64,000 nucleotides of DNA, from contig JARHVA010001427.1 in the NCBI GenBank assembly GCA_037957365.1, positions 3,073,501 through 3,137,500 of the forward strand, written 5' to 3'. How positions within the stretch are numbered: position 1 is the first letter of the stretch; every line of letters begins with the position of its first letter. Under the pieces are notes generated by a model. The model was given only the letters and a program-made list of their open reading frames with translations, was not told the DNA's origin and ran no database searches. Shown here piece by piece: positions 44,940-56,535 of this stretch. This stretch comes from Torreya grandis. Lineage: Eukaryota; Streptophyta; Pinopsida; Cupressales; Taxaceae. Both the position numbers and the translations under genes were made by a program.

Positions 44940-47900
44940 TGTTTCTAGAGAGGATGTGGAGGTCTATTTGACTTTATATGAAGAAGGGAGGATTTATAAG
45001 GACACATAATTCAATACCACATCTATAACACACAAGGAATAATAATTAGCCAAGCTTGTTTTGGACCATTGAGAACCAACAACCCATCACAAGAGAGGAG
45101 GAGAAAAATGTGTATGCAAGGAGGCTCTATTACAACATAGTCACCATTCAGATGACAACATTGCATTATACAATAGCTAAACATGAGGTACTACATTGTA
45201 TCAATATTCTCTTTCTTATTTTTAAGGATGGTAAAATAGATAAAATCATGATTGTTCATGAGGGTAGTTTAGGAAAATTGCTTACATCTCTCCTATGTAG
45301 CTTTTGAAAATTATTAAAAATTTCTTAAGCCCCAAGTAGATATGACCATAATAAATAATTGGGTTAAAGATAATGATTTGAAGAACATTCTTTACCTGTG
45401 ACTATATTCTAGAAACCAAGTGTTTTCTAAATTCAATAATAACACACTCATTGCTCAATTCAAAACTAGAATAAGAATGATCATGACAATGATGAATATA
45501 TTATGTGGAATTTAAACAACTACATATGTATATAGACTTTGAGTCCCCTTATTCGATTTCATGGTTGAGAAACAAGTCACCCCTCCTTTTAGTGAAGTAA
45601 TTATCACTTATTTGAGTAGATATTTTTTTGTAATAAAAAAGAGTAGGGCTCAATTATACATGCTATCATATCTTTTGTATTCCCTCCTTACCACAACAAA
45701 TATCCCCAACCTTGGGTAATGGCCACCTGATAAGACATAAAATATCTCATAGTATTACTCCAAGTTACATATCTTTAAGTATAGGGATTACATCTAAAAC
45801 ATATGTGATTATGTCTATCTTACCATTAATAAGGCCATCATAAGGAGCCCAATGATGAGAGTCAACCCCATAATAAATAAAACTATTAAATCCATAGGGG
45901 ATATATGGATATATAAATATTATACAATCATCAAGATTGAGGGAACCCAATGAACTCCCCTTAGATTAGCAGTCTATGTGCCAAATAAGCTTATAGAGTA
46001 AGAAGTAGTTTACCAAATATGCAATGGAATAGATAGTCTTTTCAAGACAAAAAGGAAGGGACTACTTCACTCTACCCATAATCATTGGTATAACTATGTT
46101 TTCATCATGGGATAATATTGAGGATATTTTAAAATACATCTTCAAATTGATGAGCTAAGGTAATGGGATACACATGGAAGAGTTAAATAACATTTGAAAT
46201 CTAAAGGAAGGGTCTTTCAATCTTCCAATTGATGAGCTAAGGTAATGGGATCCACATGGAAGAGTTAAAGAAAATTTTTAATCTAAAGGAATCAATTACC
46301 TTATGATCACTAGTCTAGTATTTTTGACCCCATTTACACAAAATATCCTTCATTCTCTAAGGTCACCATTAGATTAAAAAAACACAATGTCAATCCTGAA
46401 TATAGGATATATAGAGAAAAAAAGTTAGGAAATAATATATGGTAATTTGGGCTAAGGTAGTGCCATTTACTGAGTGGCGTACTTTATATACCTCTACCAA
46501 ACTAGTTATAAACTGAGTCTAGACCTGAGGCACAAATTTAGCAAAGGCTAAAGGATTGAAGGCTTGATGAAATTACATCTTCTTCAGCCTAAGCAGAGGA
46601 ACAAGGACCACTAGTGTAATAAGTTCAAATAGTAGCATTAGACCCTGGTGAGACCATTGAAGATGCCCTTAAAATGCTATCATTATCCTATGAGTCTAAA
46701 AATGAATAAATGGAGGAGATAAAGGAATAGAAGGGGAAGGAAGTGTTGGATCTAGTTCCTATAGATACCCCCAAAATAAAAGTTGAATTGACCATTATTC
46801 TAGTGAAGGCAAAGAAGTCCAAGGTGATTTTCACTCCTCCTTTGAGTGAAGTTAACCTCTTTAGTGAAGAAAAATTAATTCATGGTCCAACCATTATAGA
46901 ATGGTTCATCTATGTAAAATTAAAAAAGATACCAAGTGCATGACATCCATGGGCTATGATGAAGGCCATTGATATCCTAATTCATGAAGAGGTCAAGCCA
47001 TGGATCTTAGATCTATAAAAGGAAGATGAAAGGAGGATGGCTACTCTAGGAGAATCAAGTGGAGCACAAATGGAAACTCCAATTCAAAAGGTAACACAAT
47101 CTTCATAGGGTGTCAAATTTGACCCAATAACTATGATTTTGTAGAGGGTAATTGAGAATAAGGCCATGATTGGTGGAAAGGAGTTCACTTTTTGGAAAGT
47201 GTAACATTTTTTTAGATTAACTCTAATTGGAGGACAAAATCCAAGAAAGGACCCAACATTTGAAGAAAATGTTCTTGAAATGATTTAGGTTCAGCTAGAT
47301 CAATTACAAATAATGATCAAGGGCATCTTGAAATACAACATGAATTTGAAATAATAAGCCATCTTGTCAATCCAAGAAAATAAATTCAAGCAATTTGAGG
47401 AATCATGGCTAGTTTATTCAAATTTTTAAAATCAATCAAGACTAGGCAAGAGCCAGTGAATAAACAAAACACCATGGCTATAGGCCAAGTTGGCCAATTG
47501 CAGGATTCGAGCTACCAAGTGAAGGATTTGATAAAATTATTGACTAAAAATAAAATCCTTGAGTTTAGGAAAATCAACCTAGCCCACCTAAATATGACTA
47601 TGGCTATATTAATTGATAATATCAAGGCCTTGAACAACTTGTCCAAGTAGATGGAAGACATTTATAAAGACCTCAAACAATAAAAGGGTAAGATATTACA
47701 CATTTTACATAGATTAATCAAAAATCCCACCACCTTTAGTCCACTACGCCTTATCATTGATGATGAGTTCAAGCATAGAAATACTCAATTCATGAAAGAC
47801 GTGGGGTATCAAAGATAAGGGAAAATTGGGTCTGATAATAAGAAGATCATGGGCCTACTTCTATCATCAGAGGAAAAAATAGGAGATGTCAAAAGCATCA

Positions 47901-47990
47901 ATCAATCTTTGGAAAGGGTTGAGAGGGATCTAAAGGGCCTAGAAGATCAAGAAAAGGAATTGTTTATGAGACCTATCATTGATCTCTAGA
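44940..47990 (+). pseudogene. Coding region inside the 5' LTR (U3) of E
   Basis: A series of plus-strand frames that together span about 3 kb: ITREEEKNVYARRLYYNIVTIQMTTLHYTIA (45,086 on) with IMIVHEGSLGKLL; FDFMVEKQVTPPFSEVIITYLSRYFF and QLYMLSYLLYSLL (about 45,560-45,690); FTLPIIIGITMFSSWDNIED (about 46,060); LVPIDTPKIKVELTIILVKAK (46,743 on); and a helical C-terminal part with LGLI-like and KKIMGLLLSSEEKIGD near 47,850. The other LTR reads the same blocks, so this was one long protein gene in U3. No family assigned; it shows no gag, pol or PMD motif. Stops and frameshifts make it inactive. Confidence 0.6.
46146..46309. repeat. 82-bp tandem duplication, only in the 5' LTR of E
   Basis: ATTGATGAGCTAAGGTAATG starts at 46,146 and again at 46,228, followed in both by GGGAT(A/C)CACATGGAAGAGTTAAA. 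The 3' LTR has one copy (59,795). The duplication arose after insertion in this copy, or was lost in the other. Confidence 0.9.
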
Positions 47991-48278
47991 TGATCAAGGA
48001 ATAACACTATAAAATGAAGATATTATAGGAATGGCACAAGATTACATCATCACAAGGGTCCCAATGTCAAGCCAATTTACTTAGTATATTCTATTGTATA
48101 GATGCATTGCATATTTTTTGAAAATAGAATATTGTTTTTGTAAAGGTGTGTGTAACTTATAAAGAACATTAACTATAGGTTAGACATTTTAGAATGTCTA
48201 AAAGGTTCTCAAAGAATTGTAAAAGGATAGTCGTCCTTAATTTTTGGAATGAATAACTAACATACCTCATGAATTGTT

Positions 48279-48287
48279 TATATAAAG
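48279..48287 (+). promoter_or_regulatory. TATA-like box, 5' LTR of E
   Basis: TATATAAAG, followed by AGGTATTGTCAAATGTAAGA. Conserved in the 3' LTR at 61,847. Its place puts most of the LTR (about 5.4 kb) in U3. Confidence 0.65.
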
Positions 48288-49138
48288 AGGTATTGTCAAA
48301 TGTAAGAAGAGAGGGTTTTTGAAGCCAAAAATATTTTTTAACTTTTGAGAAAATTAATACAAAGTAAGGAGTTTTTCAAAGTTTGTCCAAATTTTCTTGT
48401 GTGAATTTCTATCATGGTTTTTCTCTCATTTGTTTGGTCTCATTTTCAAATTTGAATGGTTTTCATGAATTATAAATGTGCATATTTAAATGTAGAGTTG
48501 ATAATTTGAGCTAATTCTAGATTAATTAAAAGTTCTTAGGTTTAATTTGCTTTCTTTGATCTTTACTGCATCTGGGTTAATGTTATTTGCTTATAGGGGT
48601 GAAATTCTTAGAGTAAATCATGCTCTTATTTGCATATTTTCATACCTTCCTTATATATTTTCCTGATATGTGATAGGATTTGATATTATGTTATTTCATA
48701 TTGCACATTGGTTAAATGCATGTTTAGATGAAATTATAACTTTATCATAGTGTTTGAAATAAATATCAACAACATTTCTCATCTATGCATTACCCTTCCT
48801 TTTGCTCCTTTTTTATAAATTCACCTTAAATTAGCTTCATTATGAATACTCATCTTAGTTTAGATTTAGACTTAGGTTTAAGTATACTTCAATCCAAAAA
48901 GCATAAATCATCTTTGAAATCAAACATTAACTATTGAGTCATGGTGGCTCCCAACCACCAACTAATATAAATTTGTGAAAAAATCACTTATTCTACCTCT
49001 ATTCTACCAAAGATAACAAGATTATCACAACCTAAAAATCATGCATAGGATTCCCTAAATTCAAAAATGAGTAGTGTTTCTTAAACACTAAGAACCACCT
49101 ATGATACATGTTCAGACATCAACAAGAAATGCATTATG

Positions 49139-49156
49139 TTGGCACTAGAAAGAGGG
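49139..49156 (+). promoter_or_regulatory. Candidate primer-binding site of E
   Basis: TTGGCACTAGAAAGAGGG begins 14 bp after the end of the LTR. It resembles the TTGGCGC-AGAAGGAGGG-type sites of plant gypsy elements, with CG replaced by CA as expected after methylation decay. The 14-bp gap is longer than usual, so this is tentative. Confidence 0.4.
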
Positions 49157-49639
49157 AAAACTAGATCTTTGTAAATTTGCTATATCTTTGTAGATTTTAA
49201 TGAATTATATTCAAATATTGATGTATTCTTTTCATATTTGTGTTTATTTTAGCATATTTGTGTAAAGATAATTAATTTTAAAGATTTTAGACTAGTCTTT
49301 ATGCTTATTTAGACAAAGATAGATATTCTTTGAATATATTTGAGTAGTTGTGGTAAAGATAGCTTAAGGTATATAAATCCAAGGCATTTTGAGGTTATTA
49401 ATAGAAATTTTATTCAAATATTAATTATATATTTACAAATTGAGTTTATCTAAGCTTTAAAAATGTAAATATCATTCATGCTAACATATTTGGACATGTA
49501 TTTGAGCTAATTTAGTTAAATATTGATGTTTTTTTTATCATTATTTATACATATTTATGCAAAATTTGCTTAATGTAAAGGTATAATCATTATCCTTTGA
49601 AAATATAATATTTACACATCATATTTCAATTAGGGTTCA

Positions 49640-51150
49640 AATTTTTCAAGCTAGAATTTCTAAGGATAAGGACCAAGTCACTATCAGAGACAAAGGTTCC
49701 TCTTCTTTCATTAGAATATCATAAGAGAGCTAGGTGAGATAAAGATAAGTGTATACTTTCAAAGTCTCAACCAACTTCACTAGTTTAGAGTGGTCCTGTG
49801 TTCAATCCCTATCAAGGTATGGTTTGGTTAGGAGATTCTCCAATCAATGTCCCAAGTGTGGTACATGGCCTTCCTCAAAATACTATAAAATATTTGCCTG
49901 CTTTTAGTCTTAATGGTATTTTAACTACTGAAGAACACATTAAAATTTTCAAAGCTACTTTAAGACTTTTGAATGTTATTCATGAAGATGTAGCATGCAA
50001 GTTATTCTCATTTACTTTTAAAGATGTTGCATATGAATGGTTCCTTAATATTATTAAAAAATATAGAACTATCTATAACGATTTTAATAATCACTTTATT
50101 TATTAGTTTGGAAAAACCATTAGTCTACATGTCCTTTACGAACAGTTTACCATAATTAAAAGAGATTCAAATGAACCCATAAGATCCTTTGATTCCATAT
50201 TATATAAGATTCTCAGCAGAACCATAACTCCTTATAAATATAATGAGGATTTGACCTTATAAATTTATAAGGATGCCCTGGATCCCATGACTTCTATGTT
50301 TCTCAATATATTTATTTAGGTCATTAATACACTAGCCCTAGCTTATGTTGAAGTTGTGATCCTTAATGATTAGATGCAACCCCATGGCCATATGGCATAT
50401 AGTATTCCCAAAATGAATTTAAATTTTCATATTATAAATGTCATTTCCAATGCCAATAAAAATATGCTTTCCTTAAATTAACATCTAACCTTGAACCAGT
50501 TGCCTTTGAGTCATGCACATCTTAGCCAAAACCTAGGATTTTTGAACTCTGCCAGTGGATCTCATCCATAAGACCAAAGAGATTTGATGCATTTAGCTAG
50601 TATAAATACTCAAGTGTATAATTATAAGGCACCCATAAATGATAATGATTCTATTTTGAATATGGTTCAAAATCTAAGTGTTGATTTCATTCAACTGCTA
50701 AAACAAGTTGGCATTACTGTAGAAATATCTAATAGGAACTTCTCTTTATAAAGGTTCAATAGGCCTTAAAATAGGTTTAAAAATAAAAATAAAAATAGTC
50801 ATAATCATGAGTCATCTAATAATAAAAATTTTCTTGATATAAATCTTAGTGATGTAGCTTTACCTGATTATTGTAGAGTTCATTGTACTTTAAAGCATGT
50901 TGAATTAGATTGTCTAGAATTTTGCAATGCTTTTGAAACCTTTCAAGAAGAGTTAGATACTTTTAAATTTATCCCTAATAAATATAATGGTGAAATTACC
51001 TCATGTTATTCAAGTTCATCTAAATATTTTGATTCAACTCTGATGGTGTAGATATTTGAGTTCCCATTTCAAGAAGAGAATGAGCTTGAGGATATTCCTG
51101 AAGAGATCCATGTTTTTTAATAATATTTGAAGAAGACCTATCCTTTGAGA
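49640..51150 (+). pseudogene. Gag of element E
   Basis: Longest open part 49,798-50,106: GDSPINVPSVVHGLP, IKYLPAFSLNG with TTEEHIKIFKATLRLLNV (the plant 'LPxFDGxxxxxxEEHLxxF' block) and KLFSFTFKDVAYEWFLNI…FNNHFIY. A downstream DFNEPIRSFDSILYKIL-like block (about 50,170-50,220) continues the capsid. Near 50,870 YCRVHCTLKHVELDCLEF has the Cys/His spacing of a zinc-knuckle-like element, and an acidic EEENELEDIPEEI segment follows. Several TAG/TAA stops. Confidence 0.8.
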
Positions 51151-51384
51151 AACAAGGAGTATAAATAACCTTTTACTACCTAAACTCCACAAAATAACTT
51201 TGATACTCCTCCTGATACTACATTAGACAAAAATCTGAAGCTTCTTAAGGGAAGTACATCTATACACAATGTTGATGCATCTAATTATTCCAATAGGACT
51301 AGATATAATATAGTGGACATGAAAAATATCAAAGCTAACATTAATTTGCATTAGTTAACTTATATTATAGAACATAGGGATTTT

Positions 51385-51720
51385 TTGTTGGAATCTTTGT
51401 GTAAGAAGCCTGGTAAGTCTCAAAATGTTGCACATGCTAATGTTGTAATACACAAAAATAAGGTAGATATTCCACCTTTTTTTCTTATATTCAGGATATT
51501 TGGTAAGAATTTACACAACTGTTTGTTAGACTCTAGTGAATCTACAAATATTATGCCTAATGGTATTTGTGAACAATCATGTTTGACTTGGATTAAATCT
51601 AATAGGGTTATGACTCAATTAGATAAATCAAGAGTCAAAGTGATTGGTGAATTGTTAAATGTTCACATGCATATTACTTATGAACCAAGATTTCATTAAC
51701 ATCCAAGTGGTGGATATTCA
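51385..51720 (+). pseudogene. Aspartic protease of element E
   Basis: PPFFLIFRIFGKNLHNCLLDSSESTNIMP with the active-site region at 51,529-51,540 reading DSSE instead of DSGA: the catalytic Asp is present but the Gly essential for the fold is Ser and Ala is Glu. KSRVKVIGELLNVHMHI corresponds to the following strand pair. Probably inactive. Confidence 0.75.
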
Positions 51721-51984
51721 TAATGCATATGGAATGATACTAAGAATATATTAGACCAGATCATTGAATGGTTATATTTTTACTGATTGTTCACACATGT
51801 GGTTACCCTGGAAAGGAGTTCCCAATCAGATCAAGATAGAGAGGGAACCCAAGATGAAGCATATGATCACTGAGTACAATGTAACTAATTAGAAACTCAA
51901 TATTGTTAACTTAGATATATGTTTTTACACTCTTGACACCCCACAGGTAAGTAACTCTAAAACTTCTCATGATATTCCTAGATT

Positions 51985-52395
51985 ATAGAAGTTATACTTT
52001 GATGGTTCTAGGTGTAAATAAGGTCCTGGAGTAGGAGTAGTGCTAATTAATCCCATTAGGAAGGAATACAAAGCCTCTTAAAAAATTCATTTCCCATGCA
52101 CCAATAATTTGGCTAAGTATGAAGCACTCATTCTTGGGCAACAATTTGAAATCAAACATAAGGTCAAGGAATTATTAGTTTTTGGTGATTAAAAACTAGT
52201 AGTTAAATAGGTTAAAAGTATATATCAATGAATATTATCCTATCTTAAGAAGTATAAATTTAGAGTGTGGGACTTAATTTAATGTTTTGATGTTTTCAAA
52301 AGTGTGTCAATTCTTAGGGAAGAAAACAAGGCTACTCATGAACTTGATTCAATTACAATCAACCTTATGCCCAATCAAGGTTCCAAGTTATGAAT
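51985..52395 (+). pseudogene. Extra RNase H domain of element E, between protease and RT
   Basis: LYFDGSRCK, stop, GPGVGVVLINPIRKE; FPCTNNLAKYEALILGQQFE; LLVFGD, stop, KLVVK, stop, V; ILREENKATHELDS. The first (DGS) and second (GD) Asp remain; the Glu of 'AEYEAL' is Lys (AKYEAL). Stops fall at Ser/Gln/Glu-like positions. Same location and motif pattern as in element B, and it precedes RT. Confidence 0.78.
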
Positions 52396-52779
52396 CCTTA
52401 CCATTAAATTAGTCCCATGTCCCTTAGGGCCAGATAATGTCAACCACATACAAGTATTTGATGATGATCAACATAACATAGAATTCATGACTAGATCAAG
52501 AGTATTTGAGGCTCAAATCATTAATGAAGTCAATGAGAACACCCTTGATGATGATAATGTTGAAGGAAATATTGATGATAAGGTCATTCAATTGAATTAA
52601 AATAAGATTCCAAAGGGAATGATTACCTTAGAGACACTGTTTGATGCAAATAGACTAGCTAAGGTTGTGAAGATTCCTAAAGTAGATGAGGACTATAATG
52701 CAATTAACCTAGGTTCCCAAGGTCAAACTTAGTTGGTGAACATTGGGACAACCTACATAATCTTTGAAATTAGGATAAT

Positions 52780-53760
52780 CAAAGATATGTTGACCAAGTA
52801 TAAAGACGTAACAACATGATGCTATGAGGACTTAAGGATTTTTTTATCCTAGGGTCATAACCCACACCATATCATTGAAAGAAGAATGTAAACCTTTTAG
52901 GTAGAAATAAAGACTAGTCAACCCTATCCTAGAACCAATGATATACAAATAACTCAAGAAGTTACTAAATTCTAAGATAGTGTTTCCCATTAGATGCTCC
53001 ACTTGGGTAGCTAACTTAGTACTAGTTAGGAAGAAAAATGGTGAAATGAAATTATGCATTGACTTTAGAAATATGAATAGAGCATCTGAAAAAGATAATT
53101 ACCCCTTACCTTCTCTTTACCAAGTGATCTAAATTATTTCTAGTTCTAGAATGACGTATTTTATTAATGGATTTTCAAGGTATAATCAAGTGCTAGTGAA
53201 TAAGGAAGATAAGATGAAAACTTCTTTAACTACTAAATGGGGCACTTTTGATTGCAAGAAAATATGCTTTGGATTAATCAATGCAAGTGCAACCTTTTAA
53301 AGAGAAATGGATCATGCATTCCAAGGCTTCATGGGTAAGTTCATTATTATTTACATGAATGATCTAGATATATTTTCAAAACATAGGGAATACCACATCA
53401 TGTACCTACAATAGGTATTTGAAAGATGTAAAAAGTATGGAATCTCCCTCAATCCCAAGAAAATTATCTTTTATGTAATCGAGGGAAAGTTATTAGAACA
53501 TGTCATAACTAAGGAGGGGGTCTCTATAGACCCAAATAGATTAAATAAAATATCAAAGATAGATCACCCTAATATTAGGAAGGAACTATAGTCTTTCTTT
53601 GGTAAAATAATCATTTTGAGAAAATTCATTTCTAGTTTTGCTGAGATTGTAAAGCTATTGAATGACATGATGAAGAATGATGTCAAGATCACATGGATGA
53701 AGGAGAACAAGAAAGATTTAAAAAACATCAAAGAATCAATTGGAAAATCTCCTAGACTAA
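52780..53760 (+). pseudogene. Reverse transcriptase of element E
   Basis: Blocks in order: TKYKDV lead-in; IVFPIRCSTWVANLVLVRKK; MKLCIDFRNMNRASEKDNYP; FINGFSRYNQVLVN; LTTKWGTFDCKKICFGLINA; FIIIYMNDLDIFSKH; YGISLNPKKIIF; SFFGKIIILRKFISSFAEIVKLLNDM. The catalytic YxDD is YMND at 53,352-53,363, so the polymerase site is lost. A few frameshifts and stops. Confidence 0.88.
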
Positions 53761-54125
53761 TAAGTCTAGATTTCACTAAATATTTCTATCTTTATTCTTT
53801 TACCTCTGATCATACAGTAGTTTTTATTCTAACTTAGAAGATAAATAAGTATGATCACCCCATTACTTTCATGAATAATAACCTTAATAATGTTTCAGTT
53901 GAACTATTCATTGATTGATAAACAAGAATTTTCTTCAGTTAAGGTAATAAAGAAATTTAGGCATTATATCATTAGAATTAAGGTACATGCAATTCTACCA
54001 GACCCTAGCACTAAGCTAATGTTGAGTTAATATGAACTTGGAGAAAAGAGAGTTAAGTGGATGTCTATACTTCAAGAATATGATCTAGATATGAATAATT
54101 ATAAGTTGGAAATATTCTAAGGTTT
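53760..54125 (+). pseudogene. Gypsy-type RNase H of element E
   Basis: FYLYSFTSDHTVVFILT (family 'LYxxASDxAxGxVLxQ'), HPITFMNNNLNNVSVE, KQEFSSVKVIKKFRHYI and LPDPSTKLML. Followed by the WMSILQEYDLDM connection typical of gypsy pol. The first catalytic Asp is not kept. Confidence 0.75.
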
Positions 54126-54244
54126 TATTTAGTTAATTTCTAATACTAATCACAAATTGAGTGTTATATAGGTTGATCAACAAAGTTTTCAATCCAATGA
54201 TTGGTGTGATCCCATTATTCATTTGATAATCAATAGTTATTGTT

Positions 54245-55490
54245 ATATATGATTATGTAGAGAACAAAAGAAAGATTTAAGGCTCAAGGTAGCCCATTTC
54301 CTGATCAAAGATGGGATATTGTATATAAATAACTTTGAGAAAATTTGTCTAGGATGTGTTTTTAAGGAAGAAGTAGTTGAGATATTGAACACTTTCCATG
54401 AAAATCTAGGAGGTGGACATCCATTGAGAAGGAATATAGCCCACAAGATCCTTAGAGATGGTTACTAATAGCCTACTATCTTCAAAGATGCTCAAAATCA
54501 TGTGAGGGAATGCCACTCATGTCAAATATTCAACACTAAATATCCCAAGGCATCCATGCCATTAAAGATAGTAATGACTTATAAACCATTTTCCCAATGG
54601 GGACTATATTTTGTAGTGGTAATCAACCCCAACTCCTTAGATGGTCACAAGTATGTTTTGACTGCTACTGACTACTGCATAAGAATGGACTAAAGAAATA
54701 GAAACCAACTAATGAAAGATTGAAGAAGTGATCAAATTCAAATAATAAATTATATGCACAAGGTTTGGCACACTAGTGTCTCTATTATATAATAATGGAT
54801 ATGCTTTTATATCTATTGAGATGACTGAGTGGGCATATGACAAAAATATTGTTCTCAATTTCTCATCAAACCATTAATCTCAAGGTAATGGAGTATCTAA
54901 ATTAAAAAATAAGAACTTGATGAAATCCATAAATAATTATACAATTGATAAAACAAGAACATGGCACAAGATAATTAAGTATGCCCTTTGGGTAGATAAA
55001 ACTAGATTCAAGAAAAATTTCAAGGCATCACCATTCTTTCTTGTATATGGTCAAGAACCTATATTTCCCATAAATCTCAAGTTGTGAACCTACAAGTTTA
55101 TGAAAGAGTACATGAAAGGAGAAGATCATTAATTTACAAGTTCAAGGCTGCTTGACATCATACAAATGGAAGATGTAAGAGAGTAAGATTTTGCAATTTC
55201 AATAGGCATTTAACCATAGTTAAAAGGTGGTTTGATAAGCATTCAAAGATAAAGTTATTTAGATAAAGAGACCTAGTTCTTCTTTAGGATAAAGCCTCAT
55301 AACCATAAGGAAAACATGGGAATTTTTCACCTCTATGGATTGGCCCATATTAGATTGTTGGGGCCCTAGGAGACAACACCTTTAAACTGAAAGACTTATA
55401 AAGAGCAGAGTTTACATTGCCAACTATTGGGTAATACCTCAAGCACTATTTCTATATTATCCCAACAGAAGTCTTCATAGAGTAAACTAT
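54245..55490 (+). pseudogene. Integrase of element E
   Basis: KVAHFLIKDGILYI lead-in, zinc-binding region FHENLGGGHPLRRNIAHKIL…HVRECHSCQIFN, core GLYFVVVINPNSLDGHKYVLTATDY (first catalytic Asp replaced by Tyr), EMTEWAYDKNIVLNFSS, QGNGVSKLKNKNL (catalytic Glu replaced by Lys), and a C-terminal GALGDNTFKLKDL…YLKHYFYIIPTEVFIE ending near 55,490. As in element B, catalytic residues are lost. Confidence 0.85.
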
Positions 55491-56535
55491 AAGACTAGTT
55501 AAAATTAGTTTAGGTAGGTATATCTTAGTTTCTTTCTTGTTTTATCTTTCTTATCCTTTGTTTGTACATAGTGTGTGTATATATATATATATATTTGCTT
55601 AGTTTCTTTATCTTTTGTTTGGTATGTTTACTTTCCCTACTTTGTTCCCTATTTTTAATAAGTTTTTTCTAGATATCCCTCAGCTCGATATTCATATGAT
55701 TGCTCAAAGAACCTCATAGTTTAAGAATGCAGGTATGGCCCCTCAACATTGGTTGATCATGGATTATTGAATTGTGAGCATGAAGTTATAGTTTGGAGAA
55801 ATTGGTAAGGACTAATAAGTAAGTTAATTATTCCTTGAGATTTTAAGCCTTGTTCTGATCTAAGTTTAGTTTTAAGAAGGATTAAACATGAAGGGTAAAA
55901 TCTTAAATTATTAGGACAAAGCCATGTTTTCACTTTAAAAACATTAATTCCTTGGGACAAAGTTTATAGCTAAGGATGATTATCTAAAGATCAAACATTT
56001 AACCAAAACCTAAAACTTGGATAATCTAGTTCCTAAATTTTATTATAAATTCATAATATCTAAAAAGATAAAAATTAAAAGGCTTTATGGGTAGAGGTGA
56101 TTCTAGTAATCTCCACTTGGGATATGGATGTTTGGTTGGTAGTGGAGTAAGGCTTTAAGAAGAGCCAAAAATATTTGTCAGAGATATGGATGCCTAAATG
56201 GCAATAGAGCAATACCCAAGCCTTCCCTGAGCTAAAGACTGATTTATAATGAACATCTAAATATGATGTAAGCCAATGTTAATGGTTAAGGTCATGAATT
56301 TAGAATTTGTTCTCTAAATCCCATGACAATCAATAAGTGGAAATAAATCACACACATATCATGTCTATGTTTTGATGTTTGATCCTAATTCTTCATGTAT
56401 AAGACTTATTCTAACCATGAATTTATCTTAATAATGGTGCTTGATCAAGTGGAATAAGTAACCTAATTATTAGTCTAAACTAGAGTCTTTGAATTCTAAC
56501 ATATTGTTATATTTCCCCTAGAATTCACCATTTAT
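55491..56535 (+). other. 3' non-coding part of element E before its 3' LTR
   Basis: T-rich DNA with a short (AT)n near 55,577, then about 0.8 kb without a coding match. A short duplicated phrase GGATATGGATG / AGATATGGATGCC occurs near 56,123 and 56,179. No clear polypurine tract precedes the LTR start at 56,536. Confidence 0.5.

Larger units (their letters stand above)
42897..49124 (+). repeat. 5' LTR of element E (6,228 bp)
   Basis: Pairs with 56,536-62,657. Plan: T-rich start; degenerate tandem units 43,640-44,640; coding-like region about 44,940-47,990; TATA-like box 48,279; R-U5 to 49,124. Confidence 0.92.
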
